32,587 nt of DNA. Source: an uncultured Saprospiraceae bacterium (lineage in GTDB: Bacteria; Bacteroidota; Bacteroidia; Chitinophagales; Saprospiraceae). The stretch is from assembly GCA_938022935.1 (NCBI GenBank), contig CALIHL010000187.1, forward strand, positions 1 to 32,587. Reading direction: 5' to 3'. The notes under the pieces were generated by a model. The model did not search any database. It was not told where the DNA came from and was given only the letters and a program-made list of their open reading frames with translations. Position numbers and translations under genes: made by a program. How positions within the stretch are numbered: the stretch's first letter is position 1; the number at the start of each line of letters is the position of its first letter. This document shows positions 1 to 8,230 of the stretch, one piece after another.

Positions 1-1
1 G

Positions 2-1549
<1,548 letters not shown>

Positions 1550-1575
1550 AATAGAGAAATTCTATAGTGATTTAT

Positions 1576-1607
1576 AAAAGGTGATCTGCTTGCAGATCAC
1601 CTTTTTT
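1576..1607 (+). terminator. Rho-independent terminator after katG
   Basis: A 14-bp stem (AAAAGGTGATCTGC) with a TT loop is followed by a run of six T. It lies 27 bases after the katG stop. The A-rich base of the stem makes it potentially bidirectional. Confidence 0.9.
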
Positions 1608-1706
1608 ATTATAATCTAATTCGTTAATGCTTAAGTCAGGTACAAGTCTAAGCAGCGAGTCTAATAACTAAACGTTGTAACTTTAGAAACTATAGCGAAT
1701 CAACTT

Positions 1707-2150
1707 ATGCGCACTACAAAACACTTCTTGCTACAGAAACTTTTGTCGATTAGTCTGATGATTACCTTCGTAGGATGTAGCATCTCCGATGATAGCGTAG
1801 GCTCTGTGTCGGTCGATGGTCGATCTATCTACATTGAGAACTTTACAGGCCATTTGGTTAGAAGAAGTGGAGAGCGCTGTGGTAGTGGTGTCAAGGTGGC
1901 AATTGTTCTCTCATCTAAAAAAGATAAACAAGAATACATATACGAGCCAGATACTTATAAAAACGCTATCATCGATATCGATCAAGGCGATGTTATGACA
2001 GTCCAAGTTTATGAGATAGATGGAAGTGATAGAAAGTTTCTTGTACAAGGAAGTGCCGTATATGATCCACCTGCTTTGGTCAATGCTGTTGCCGAACCAG
2101 CCATTAGGCTTTGTCCTAAAGACCAGTTAGAGTTCTGGCAGTTTAATTAA
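1707..2150 (+). CDS. Small putative lipoprotein of unknown function
   Basis: A 147-residue protein that I do not recognise. The N-terminus is a lipoprotein-type signal: basic start, a hydrophobic stretch SISLMITFVGC, and a lipobox-like FVGC with Cys about residue 24, so the mature protein should be lipid-anchored. The rest is mainly alternating hydrophobic and polar residues, consistent with a small beta-sandwich. Two further Cys (in ERCGSG and RLCPKD) could form a disulfide. It stands alone between the katG terminator and the convergent symporter gene. Confidence 0.7.
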   Translation: MRTTKHFLLQKLLSISLMITFVGCSISDDSVGSVSVDGRSIYIENFTGHLVRRSGERCGSGVKVAIVLSSKKDKQEYIYEPDTYKNAIIDIDQGDVMTVQVYEIDGSDRKFLVQGSAVYDPPALVNAVAEPAIRLCPKDQLEFWQFN

Positions 2151-2171
2151 TAAGTCTATTGCAATTCAAGA

Positions 2172-3578
2172 TTATAATTTCACAAGCTTGGCCTTCTTTA
2201 TGAAAGTCTTATTTTTCGTTGTGTCTTCTTTGCTAATCAGACTCAGTCCGATATATAGTACGAACGAAATTACAATCCCAACTATCGCTTGCTTGGCCGA
2301 AGCTATTTCCCAAGCAACGGGAAGATCTAAGCCAAGTGCAACAAGCAAATTATAACTTGAAAAAATCAATCCAAACAGCATAGATATAGTAGCTGCTTTT
2401 GATGATCCGCGTGCCCATAAAAATCCAAATACTAAAGGGATAAAGGCCCCACAAGTTAAAAAGTCAGATGCTATCCAAGAGATCGTCAGCACTGATTGTA
2501 TCCGAAGTGCAATCAACAAAGAAAGAAGACAGATAATCAAGGTTGATACTCTTCCGATGGTAACCGTCTTTCTATTAGTGGCAACTGGATTGATATAGTT
2601 TTTATAAATGTCTACAGTGAGAGACATGGCTCCAGTGTTGACTAATGAGTCCATCGTCGACATGATCGCAGCACTAAGCCCAACGAATAGAACAGAGCTT
2701 AATAAAGGGTTAGAGATGTTATTGATCATGTCTGGGACTATGCCATTATCTGGAACAGACTCGTATATAACCGAAGAGAACATACCTGTGTAAGTGACCA
2801 TGAGATACAATGGTATAAATGCAAAGAAGCTGATGGTCATCATCCTTTTAGCATCGCTTGACTCTTTAGCTGCCGATATGCGTTGCCAGATGTTTGCTTG
2901 TATCATCCAAGAAGTGCCAAATGTGATCACATAAGCCAAGTTGTCTGCCACGTTATTGAAGAATACGGTGTATCCAACATTGCCTTTTGCTGCAGCAGTA
3001 GCTTGAACTGCCTCCATACCTCCAGATTGATTGTAGGCTAGGAAGAAAAGAAAAATACCTGTGAATAAGAAGAAAACAAACTGTATCAAATCAGTAATCA
3101 CAACTCCCTTAAAGCCTCCATAATATGAATAGAGCAACACTATAGCAGTCCCAAGGATCGCACCTCCTTCGTAGCTGATGTGAAAGAAGGCATTGAAGAA
3201 CTTTCCAATGACTATCACTTGTACTGCTGATCCGATCACCATAAAGATGATGATGAAGATGGTGAGTAAAAGAGCTACTGTGGCGTTATAGCGTTCTTCC
3301 ATCAGCTGTGGTTGCGTGATGGTGGATAAGTTTCTTATTCCTTTTGCAAAGACAAGCATGAGGAACGTGGCGATCAATACTGGGATCCCGTAAATCCAAA
3401 ATGAACTCAGTCCATTCTGATGTGCATGATCAACTAAGTCTATAGCAGAGCCGCCTCCCCACCATGAAGCGATAAAGGTGATAGCAAGTAACCATGCAGG
3501 AAGTTGCCTAGATGCTAAGAAGTAGTCTTCGCTACTTTGGTTCTTGCGATTATAAACGCCAGTGAGGATGATCAGCAA
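2172..3578 (-). CDS. Sodium/solute symporter (SSS family)
   Basis: Inner-membrane Na+-coupled transporter of the SSS family; the substrate cannot be told from sequence. It shows the family's polytopic pattern (about 12-13 hydrophobic segments) and signature regions: EDYFLASRQLPAW after TM1, a Gly/Ser-rich TM2 (WWGGGSAIDL), YYGGFKGVVITDLIQ, and SSVLFVGLSAAIMSTMDSLVN in the sodium-site helix. The start is a problem. The coordinates given begin at a TTG (codon read LLIILTGVYNRK), which cuts TM1 in half. The frame stays open for 18 more codons to a stop at 3633-3635, and the readthrough (NTHLSAALLGVYVLL) completes TM1, yet it contains no ATG, GTG or further TTG. Either a rare start (ATC at 3621-3623) is used or there is a 5' lesion. 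It lies downstream of the TonB-C gene and is probably co-transcribed with it. Confidence 0.88.
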   Translation of the reverse strand: MLIILTGVYNRKNQSSEDYFLASRQLPAWLLAITFIASWWGGGSAIDLVDHAHQNGLSSFWIYGIPVLIATFLMLVFAKGIRNLSTITQPQLMEERYNATVALLLTIFIIIFMVIGSAVQVIVIGKFFNAFFHISYEGGAILGTAIVLLYSYYGGFKGVVITDLIQFVFFLFTGIFLFFLAYNQSGGMEAVQATAAAKGNVGYTVFFNNVADNLAYVITFGTSWMIQANIWQRISAAKESSDAKRMMTISFFAFIPLYLMVTYTGMFSSVIYESVPDNGIVPDMINNISNPLLSSVLFVGLSAAIMSTMDSLVNTGAMSLTVDIYKNYINPVATNRKTVTIGRVSTLIICLLSLLIALRIQSVLTISWIASDFLTCGAFIPLVFGFLWARGSSKAATISMLFGLIFSSYNLLVALGLDLPVAWEIASAKQAIVGIVISFVLYIGLSLISKEDTTKNKTFIKKAKLVKL

Positions 3579-3652
3579 GACGTAGACACCAAGTAGTGCT
3601 GCTGAAAGATGAGTATTGCTGATAACGTTTGTTTAGAAAGAAATTAGAATTT

Positions 3653-4402
3653 TTAGTTCTCTTCTAAGTTGAGTAAGTTGGCAGTGCAGCTTGTCGCGTC
3701 TCCAACTGTAAGTGCATATTCCTGAGTGATCAAGGTACCATCTGTGTAACGCGCAGGCTCCCATTTTGGCATATCTTCTATTGCCTTAAGAAGTACCTTA
3801 TCGTTTTTATCATCTTCTGAAGAAGCAAAGATGCTTGGACTTTGGACGCTACCATCTTTTCCAACTGTAAACTTCACAACGGCTAATTGATATTGTCCAA
3901 GATTGAAGTCTTCGAGTTTGTCTTCAACATTTTCTTTGATATATGCATTGAGTTGAGTTTCTCCTCCAGGAAACGACGCATCAACTTCAGGGTTGACCAT
4001 AAACTCAAATCCCATCTCATGTATGTCGTTAGACTTTAAGTTGTTATTGGGTAGATAGAAAGCAGATACACTAATATCGGTTCCAGCGTCAGCTTCAGAC
4101 ATCAGGTCTTTTTGGTCTTGTGTGAGCGATGAACTTTTGCTTGTGATCTCTTTCTTAACGCCATCTATACAAGCCACAATCGTAACAGACTTGTATTCTT
4201 TTACCCAGTCAGCCTTATAATGTTTGTTTAGATCTGAGAGTTTGTCGGCACTGTGCAACTTAGCCTTAGAGATAGACAGAGGTCTATAGACTTGCTTCAC
4301 TTCATACGTTGTTGGCACGGTGGGCGGGTCTGTATCCAACGACCAAAGTGGCAACATCAAGAAGACAAATAGTGGAGTTAAGATGCTTTTAGCGTTAGTC
4401 AT
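3653..4402 (-). CDS. Exported protein with C-terminal TonB-C-like domain
   Basis: A 249-residue protein with a hydrophobic N-terminus (ILTPLFVFLMLPLWSL) that acts as a signal peptide or anchor. The C-terminal third (from DASFPGGETQLNAYIKENV, about residues 140-235) follows the TonB C-terminal pattern common in Bacteroidota: FPGG start, an amphipathic helix, VVKFTVGKDGSVQSPSI, and a helix ending in KWEPARYTDGT. The middle (about residues 60-135) is an unassigned region ending before the TonB-C-like part. There is no Pro/Lys-rich spacer, so this is probably not a classical TonB but a periplasmic protein that reuses the fold. It reads into the symporter gene, 20 bases upstream of that gene's open frame. 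Confidence 0.75.
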   Translation of the reverse strand: MTNAKSILTPLFVFLMLPLWSLDTDPPTVPTTYEVKQVYRPLSISKAKLHSADKLSDLNKHYKADWVKEYKSVTIVACIDGVKKEITSKSSSLTQDQKDLMSEADAGTDISVSAFYLPNNNLKSNDIHEMGFEFMVNPEVDASFPGGETQLNAYIKENVEDKLEDFNLGQYQLAVVKFTVGKDGSVQSPSIFASSEDDKNDKVLLKAIEDMPKWEPARYTDGTLITQEYALTVGDATSCTANLLNLEEN

Positions 4403-4435
4403 AATCGAGTATTAGAGGCTTGTCGTGATAAAGAT

Positions 4436-4470
4436 AAAAAAAGGGAAGCTACCAAACCAGTAGCTTCCCA
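4436..4470 (-). terminator. Terminator of the SusD remnant (minus strand)
   Basis: A perfect 10-bp stem (GGGAAGCTAC at 4443-4452 and its complement at 4460-4469) with a 7-base loop. On the minus strand it is followed by seven U (A-tract 4436-4442). It lies 28 bases after the stop of the SusD fragment, so the old transcription unit was terminated normally. Confidence 0.88.
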
Positions 4471-4497
4471 TATTAAACGATTATCTAAGCTTTTATT

Positions 4498-4908
4498 TTA
4501 TTGCTCAGATGTTCTCTTTGCCTCTTGCGTAAATATTGTTCCTCCATCTCTGAGGTCTATATAGTCCGCCGTGAGTCTATTCGCTCTGCGTAGATCTACC
4601 CATCTGTGACCTCCTTCAGCCCATAGAGAGTATCTTCGTTGAAACAAGATCTCATCCATTAATTCATCTGTGCCTTGTCCGCCACTGTAGTCACCGACGC
4701 CCCATATGTTTCTGATCGTATTGATAGCGCCCACTGCACCAGCAGGATCTCCTGTGTTTAATTTCGCTTTAGCGTAAATCAATATCAACTCTTCGTTTCT
4801 CTTTACGAGCATTTGTTTTATTAAAAACCAAACTGCCAATATTTTATATTGTATAGGGGTTTTACCCGTGTAAAATATTCGATATTGTGTACTGAAGGTA
4901 TCAACCAC
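4498..4908 (-). pseudogene. 5'-truncated RagB/SusD-family remnant
   Basis: SusD proteins are outer-membrane glycan-binding lipoproteins, usually 450-600 residues, paired with a SusC TonB-dependent channel. Here only about the last 100 residues remain. The recognisable part starts around RNEELILIYAKAKLNTGD and continues through AINTIRNIWG, EILFQRRYSLWAEGGHRW and DLRRANRL, which are the C-terminal SusD helices and the ERR..EG.R..DL.R signature. The 40 residues before this (MVDTFSTQYRIFYTGK...) do not resemble SusD; the ATG at 4908 is probably fortuitous. No signal peptide, N-terminal half or SusC gene is present. A functional terminator still follows. I read it as the tail left by deletion of a polysaccharide-utilisation locus. 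Confidence 0.8.
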
Positions 4909-4976
4909 TATAGACTTGTTGGATAACAGTAGTCAAATAGTAAGATGTTTTCACGGAGGGTTTCAAAACCCAAATT

Positions 4977-5007
4977 AGGAGGTTGCATTAGTAACCTCCT
5001 TTTTATT
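4977..5007 (+). terminator. Terminator-like hairpin on the plus strand without a matching gene
   Basis: AGGAGGTTGC/GTAACCTCCT forms a 10-bp stem (one G-T pair) with a 4-base loop, followed by five T on the plus strand. The flanking genes are both on the minus strand, so no plus-strand coding gene ends here. It could terminate a short plus-strand RNA, be a leftover of the deletion that made the SusD remnant, or serve the GNAT gene from the other side despite a poor U-tract there. Confidence 0.55.
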
Positions 5008-5036
5008 CTATTAACCCAGTTATAGGTATTGAAGCT

Positions 5037-5516
5037 TTAACCAAGAATACACTGCATAATCGTAATGTCCTTCCAAGTACCATTGATATTGCCCACTTCT
5101 TTTTGCTCTCCAACCACAGTATAGCCAAGCTTCTTGTTGTAATGGATGCTGATAAGATTGTCACTATTGATGCGCGCCAAAAGATGATGATACCCGAGCG
5201 CTTTACATCTCAGCATCAAGTATTTCTTTAGCTCAGTACCGTTTCCCTTGTTTAGATGATCGGGGTGTACATAGACAGAAGTTTCTCCAGTTAATCTGTA
5301 ACCGAAGCGATCACTATACTTCTTGATTATACCCCATGCTATGAGTTCTTCGTCTTGCTTTAGTGACCAAAGCTCTTCCATATCATCCTGATGATCCATT
5401 ATGTCGCTGTAATATGCTCCAGTTTTAGGCTCCATATCCATAGTGGACTTGCCTAAGTAATGGTTGTAAATTCTGGCGATGTCGTCGCAGTCATTTCTGG
5501 ATGATATAGTAATCAT
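5037..5516 (-). CDS. GNAT-family N-acetyltransferase (PAT/Bar-like)
   Basis: A 159-residue cytoplasmic acetyl-CoA-dependent acyltransferase. The order of elements fits the phosphinothricin-acetyltransferase branch of GNAT: N-terminal IARIYNHYL helix, a central strand LIAWGIIKKYSD, strand beta4 SVYVHPDH followed by the acetyl-CoA pyrophosphate loop NKGNGTELKKYL, then ARINSDNLISIHYNKKLGY and a C-terminal strand. The usual loop is R-G-x-G-[IT]-G; here it reads N-K-G-N-G-T, keeping the key glycines. The acceptor (an amino acid, antibiotic or protein N-terminus) cannot be deduced. It is divergent from the saccharopine-dehydrogenase-like gene and shares a 163-base promoter region with it. Confidence 0.85.
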   Translation of the reverse strand: MITISSRNDCDDIARIYNHYLGKSTMDMEPKTGAYYSDIMDHQDDMEELWSLKQDEELIAWGIIKKYSDRFGYRLTGETSVYVHPDHLNKGNGTELKKYLMLRCKALGYHHLLARINSDNLISIHYNKKLGYTVVGEQKEVGNINGTWKDITIMQCILG

Positions 5517-5525
5517 GTGTTTGTC

Positions 5526-5625
5526 TCATTTACGAAAGTGAAAATATAGAATCATCTCAAACTATATCAATGAGAGTCATAATAAACGCTCATGCGATTT
5601 TCTGAGTCATACTTGTCGTAAATGA
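5526..5625. promoter_or_regulatory. Divergent promoter region with a 10-bp inverted repeat
   Basis: TCATTTACGA at 5526-5535 is repeated exactly as its complement at 5616-5625, 80 bases apart, between the divergent GNAT and saccharopine-dehydrogenase-like genes. The core TTTACGAAA (5529-5537) recurs at 7894-7902 upstream of the nearby Lrp/AsnC gene. The arms are placed where an operator pair for a looping regulator would be. Function is inferred. Confidence 0.35.
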
Positions 5626-5679
5626 TTTAAAAGTGAGCGATATTTAATATATTGTGAATTATACAAATCAATTTGCCTC

Positions 5680-6747
5680 ATGAAGAAGATAGCTGTTTTA
5701 GGACTTGGAAAGGTAGGGACGTTGGTAGCGCTGCTGCTCAACAAGAGATTTGAAGTGACAGGAGTTGATAAAGAAGCACCCCACTATAGCTTTGATTTGC
5801 CATTTGTGGTGGCTAAAGGGGATGTATCTTCTGATACTTTTCTCAGTGATTTATTTGATCGGCATGATGCGGTGGTGTCTGCGCTTCCATACTTTCTTAA
5901 TATGAAGGTGGCCAAGATGGCGCACACGAAGGGGATCCATTATTTTGATCTTACTGAGGATGTAGAAACAACGAACTATATCAGGGACTTGGCGAAGGAT
6001 GCAAAATCAGTATTTGCGCCACAGTGTGGATTGGCACCAGGCTTTATTGGTATCGTAGGAGCAGACCTAGCCAACAACTTTACAAAACTTAGAGACATAG
6101 AACTAAGAGTTGGTGCTCTACCACGCTATCCCAATGGCTTGTTAGCATATAGCTTTACATGGTCTCCAGCAGGAGTCATCAATGAGTATATCAACGACGC
6201 TGAAGTGATACACAATGGAACACGCAAGATGGTGCCTTCCTTAGACGGTCTTGAGTATATCAATATCGAAGGCCAAGAGTTTGAAGCGTTTAGTACTTCT
6301 GGTGGTCTAGGCACAATGTGTGAGACTTATGATGGCAAGTTGGATACACTTAATTATAAAACCATCAGATATCCAGGACATGGTAAGCTGATGAAGTTTC
6401 TTATGTATGAGCTGATCCTTAAAGATGACAAAAAGCTACTCGAGGATATCCTTTACAAAGCAAAGCCACCTGTCAAAGAAGATGTTGTCTATGTCTATGC
6501 GGTTGTAGAAGGCTGGAAAGGCGAACGACTCTTAAGAGACGAATACTTCAAAGGATTCTATCCAATAGAAATAGAAGGTCAGATGTGGAGAGCGATATCA
6601 TGGACTACCGCTTGTTCTATAGCTGCAATCGTTGAATTGGTTGCCGATGGCAAGCTTGCTAAAGAAGGCTTTGTAAAGCAAGAAGAGGTTGCACTTACTG
6701 ATTTGTTGGATACTGAGAATGGCAGTTATTATAAACAGTTTGATTAG
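5680..6747 (+). CDS. Saccharopine-dehydrogenase-family NAD(P) oxidoreductase
   Basis: A 355-residue cytosolic dehydrogenase. The N-terminus is a Rossmann fold: GLGKVGTLVALLL at residues 8-20 is a GxGxxG-type dinucleotide loop, followed by VTGVDKE, AKGDVSSD and DAVVSALPYFLN, all typical of the saccharopine / lysine-6-dehydrogenase / carboxynorspermidine-dehydrogenase superfamily. The segment VFAPQCGLAPGFIGIVGADL matches the family's conserved GLAPG turn, and the C-terminal catalytic domain runs from ELRVGALPR to the end. Likely substrates are lysine-derived or similar amino acids. The nearest regulator is the convergent Lrp/AsnC gene at 7361-7822, and Lrp-type proteins often sense amino acids, so amino-acid metabolism is a reasonable guess. 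The exact reaction is not established. Confidence 0.85.
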   Translation: MKKIAVLGLGKVGTLVALLLNKRFEVTGVDKEAPHYSFDLPFVVAKGDVSSDTFLSDLFDRHDAVVSALPYFLNMKVAKMAHTKGIHYFDLTEDVETTNYIRDLAKDAKSVFAPQCGLAPGFIGIVGADLANNFTKLRDIELRVGALPRYPNGLLAYSFTWSPAGVINEYINDAEVIHNGTRKMVPSLDGLEYINIEGQEFEAFSTSGGLGTMCETYDGKLDTLNYKTIRYPGHGKLMKFLMYELILKDDKKLLEDILYKAKPPVKEDVVYVYAVVEGWKGERLLRDEYFKGFYPIEIEGQMWRAISWTTACSIAAIVELVADGKLAKEGFVKQEEVALTDLLDTENGSYYKQFD

Positions 6748-6752
6748 ATATT

Positions 6753-6861
6753 AAAGCCCTGTAGGGGCATAACCGATGGCATCGCCATCGGTTAATAAAT
6801 ACTAAGAAGTCCGTTTGGTATGTATTTTTGCGGCAAAAACTATGACAAGCAAATTTGTATG
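6753..6861 (+). repeat. Three-hairpin intergenic repeat, copy 1
   Basis: This unit has three potential hairpins in order: GCCCTGTAGGGGC (6756-6768); AACCGATGGC/GCCATCGGTT with an ATC loop (6771-6793); TTTTTG/CAAAAA with a CGG loop (6825-6839). A conserved tail follows (ATGACAA, then TTTGTATG). Copy 2, at 7207-7324, is in the same orientation. The first two hairpins resemble the paired REP-like elements scattered between genes in Bacteroidota genomes, some linked to RAYT transposases; that identification is from memory. Confidence 0.8.
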
Positions 6862-7206
6862 CACACAATTGGAGTGAATTTTCTAATCACTCAATTATCC
6901 ACATATGCAAACCTCATTTGTCTTTTTCTATTCACAACTTTTTAAAAAAGTTGATCAAAATCGTCTGATTTAAAACGCAGTAAGAAAGTTGCAACTTAGT
7001 GTAGCATAGTAAAGACTTAGTAATAATCAATATGGTGTTGAAGTGATAGAATTACACATCAACTTTTTTAGCCTTTGCGAGCATGGCCGCAGCACAAATC
7101 ATCCATAGCCACCCTCAACTTATCAGAAGTCAAAAGTTGCACCATTTCTTGAGAAACAGATTTTCAAAAGTATCTTGTCTAGGTTGTCTACTAATGTATA
7201 AATTCT
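6862..7206. other. Non-coding spacer between the two repeats
   Basis: 345 bases, AT-rich, with stops in all frames and no convincing ORF, tRNA or promoter. It separates the two repeat copies in the convergent gap between the saccharopine-dehydrogenase-like gene and the Lrp/AsnC gene. I see nothing further in it. Confidence 0.6.
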
Positions 7207-7324
7207 AAAAGCCCTGTAGGGGCGAAATATATATAACCGATGGTGCAACCATCGGTTATGAAATATCACAATGTTGTTTGGCGTATGTTTTTGCGTCAAA
7301 AACCATGACAAACATAGAAGTATG
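7207..7324 (+). repeat. Three-hairpin intergenic repeat, copy 2
   Basis: Same order as copy 1: GCCCTGTAGGGGC (7211-7223, identical); a longer 12-bp stem, ATAACCGATGGT/ACCATCGGTTAT with a GCA loop (7233-7259); and GTTTTTG/CAAAAAC with a CGT loop (7287-7303), then CATGACAAA and a tail ending AAGTATG. A 9-base insert (GAAATATAT) separates hairpins 1 and 2 compared with copy 1. The stem-top pair differs (C-G in copy 1, T-A here), so base pairing is preserved while sequence changes. Confidence 0.8.
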
Positions 7325-7360
7325 TAACCGTTGAGATGAAGGTTTACATATATTTTTAAT

Positions 7361-7822
7361 CTACTGTATCAACGGCGGATTACGCTTAAACGCACAACCA
7401 AAATCCACCATACTTTCCGTAGACACGATACCTGAGACACTTTCGATCTTATGGTATAAGATGTCTCTCATGTGCTCGCTGTTCTTTGCGACGATCCGGA
7501 TGAAGAGGGTATAGCTACCACTGATGTGGTAGCACTCTGTTACTTCAGGTATGTTGCGAAGTGCTTCGATGATCTCATCTGTGTTACTATTCTCAGTGAT
7601 CGTGACACCAGAGAATGCACCCCATTCGTATCCCATTTTCTTTTCATCGATGATGATGGAGTGACGAAGCAAGATGCCGTCTTTCTTAAGTCTATTGACC
7701 CGCTGATGTACCATTGTGTTAGAGATCTTGAGTTCTTCAGCGATCTGTGAGAATGGCTTTTTGCCATCATCTTCGAGTTGCTTGAGGATATCTATATCGT
7801 ACTGGTCTAACTCCTTTTCCAT
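7361..7822 (-). CDS. Lrp/AsnC-family transcriptional regulator
   Basis: A 153-residue DNA-binding regulator, starting at the ATG of MEKELDQYDIDILKQLEDDG. An upstream in-frame ATG at 7885 would add 21 residues unlike any Lrp start and would lie inside the promoter, so I reject it. The N-terminal winged helix-turn-helix (FSQIAEELKISNTMVHQRVNRLKKDGI) is followed by the ligand-binding RAM domain (from AFSGVTITENSN through ECYHISGSYTLFIRIVAK to the end). Family members form octamer-like rings and respond to amino acids. It converges on the saccharopine-dehydrogenase-like gene across the repeat-bearing spacer. A palindromic AATTTACGAAATT overlaps its likely -7 box, suggesting autoregulation. Confidence 0.93.
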   Translation of the reverse strand: MEKELDQYDIDILKQLEDDGKKPFSQIAEELKISNTMVHQRVNRLKKDGILLRHSIIIDEKKMGYEWGAFSGVTITENSNTDEIIEALRNIPEVTECYHISGSYTLFIRIVAKNSEHMRDILYHKIESVSGIVSTESMVDFGCAFKRNPPLIQ

Positions 7823-7889
7823 GAATGTTTGCTTTGTATGATCGTATGTATGACCTATAGTGCTGACGACCGCGCTATACATCAAAAGT

Positions 7890-7904
7890 CAAATTTACGA
7901 AATT
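7890..7904 (-). promoter_or_regulatory. Putative -7 box and overlapping palindrome upstream of the Lrp gene
   Basis: On the minus strand 7897-7890 reads TAAATTTG, matching the Bacteroidota -7 consensus TAnnTTTG, 68 bases before the chosen ATG. It overlaps the interrupted palindrome AATTTACGAAATT (7892-7904), whose core TTTACGAAA recurs at 5529-5537. I do not see a well-spaced -33 element. Confidence 0.4.
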
Positions 7905-7951
7905 GCCTCCCAAAACGGCACGAGTTGACTTATATCTTTAGGAAAGATTGA

Positions 7952-8230
7952 TTAGATGATTTCTTCGAAGGCCTCTTCTTCTGGTGTGATAATCAGAGAT
8001 AACAGCTGATCTCTACCTGTTCTCATCCCTCTAAATGAGTCTATAACAGAAGATCTGATCTTAGGCAGATTCATGAACTCTGCGATCTCTTCAGTCGATG
8101 CATCACCCAGTTGGCCGAGCTTATAACTGACCTCCCCATATTCATCTTCGATCTTGAGGCTATGCTTTTCATTGTTGATGAATAGTGTGCACTTCAAGTG
8201 GCCCAGGTTAAACTCCTTAGTTATTCTCAT
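7952..8230 (-). CDS. Small conserved-looking protein of unknown function
   Basis: A 92-residue soluble protein, MRITKEFNLGHLKCTLF..., that I cannot assign. It begins with an alternating beta pattern (KCTLFINNEKHSLKIEDE) and ends with an acidic tail (TPEEEAFEEII). There is no signal peptide or membrane segment. Its ATG overlaps the last 14 bases of the upstream DUF2520 gene, which implies translational coupling and supports it as a real gene and third member of the operon. Confidence 0.7.
   Translation of the reverse strand: MRITKEFNLGHLKCTLFINNEKHSLKIEDEYGEVSYKLGQLGDASTEEIAEFMNLPKIRSSVIDSFRGMRTGRDQLLSLIITPEEEAFEEII

Noticed and set aside
4950-4972. tRNA-like T-arm (GGGTTTCAAAACCC)
   Set aside because: The stem and loop lengths do not fit a T-arm, and no acceptor, D or anticodon arm can be found around it.
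7123-7311. 62-codon minus-strand ORF in the repeat-bearing spacer
   Set aside because: It runs through the hairpins of repeat copy 2 and has no family resemblance; it is best explained by the repeat.
7823-7885. N-terminal extension of the Lrp/AsnC regulator
   Set aside because: The extra 21 residues do not resemble Lrp proteins and lie in the promoter region; the ATG at 7822 gives a standard length.
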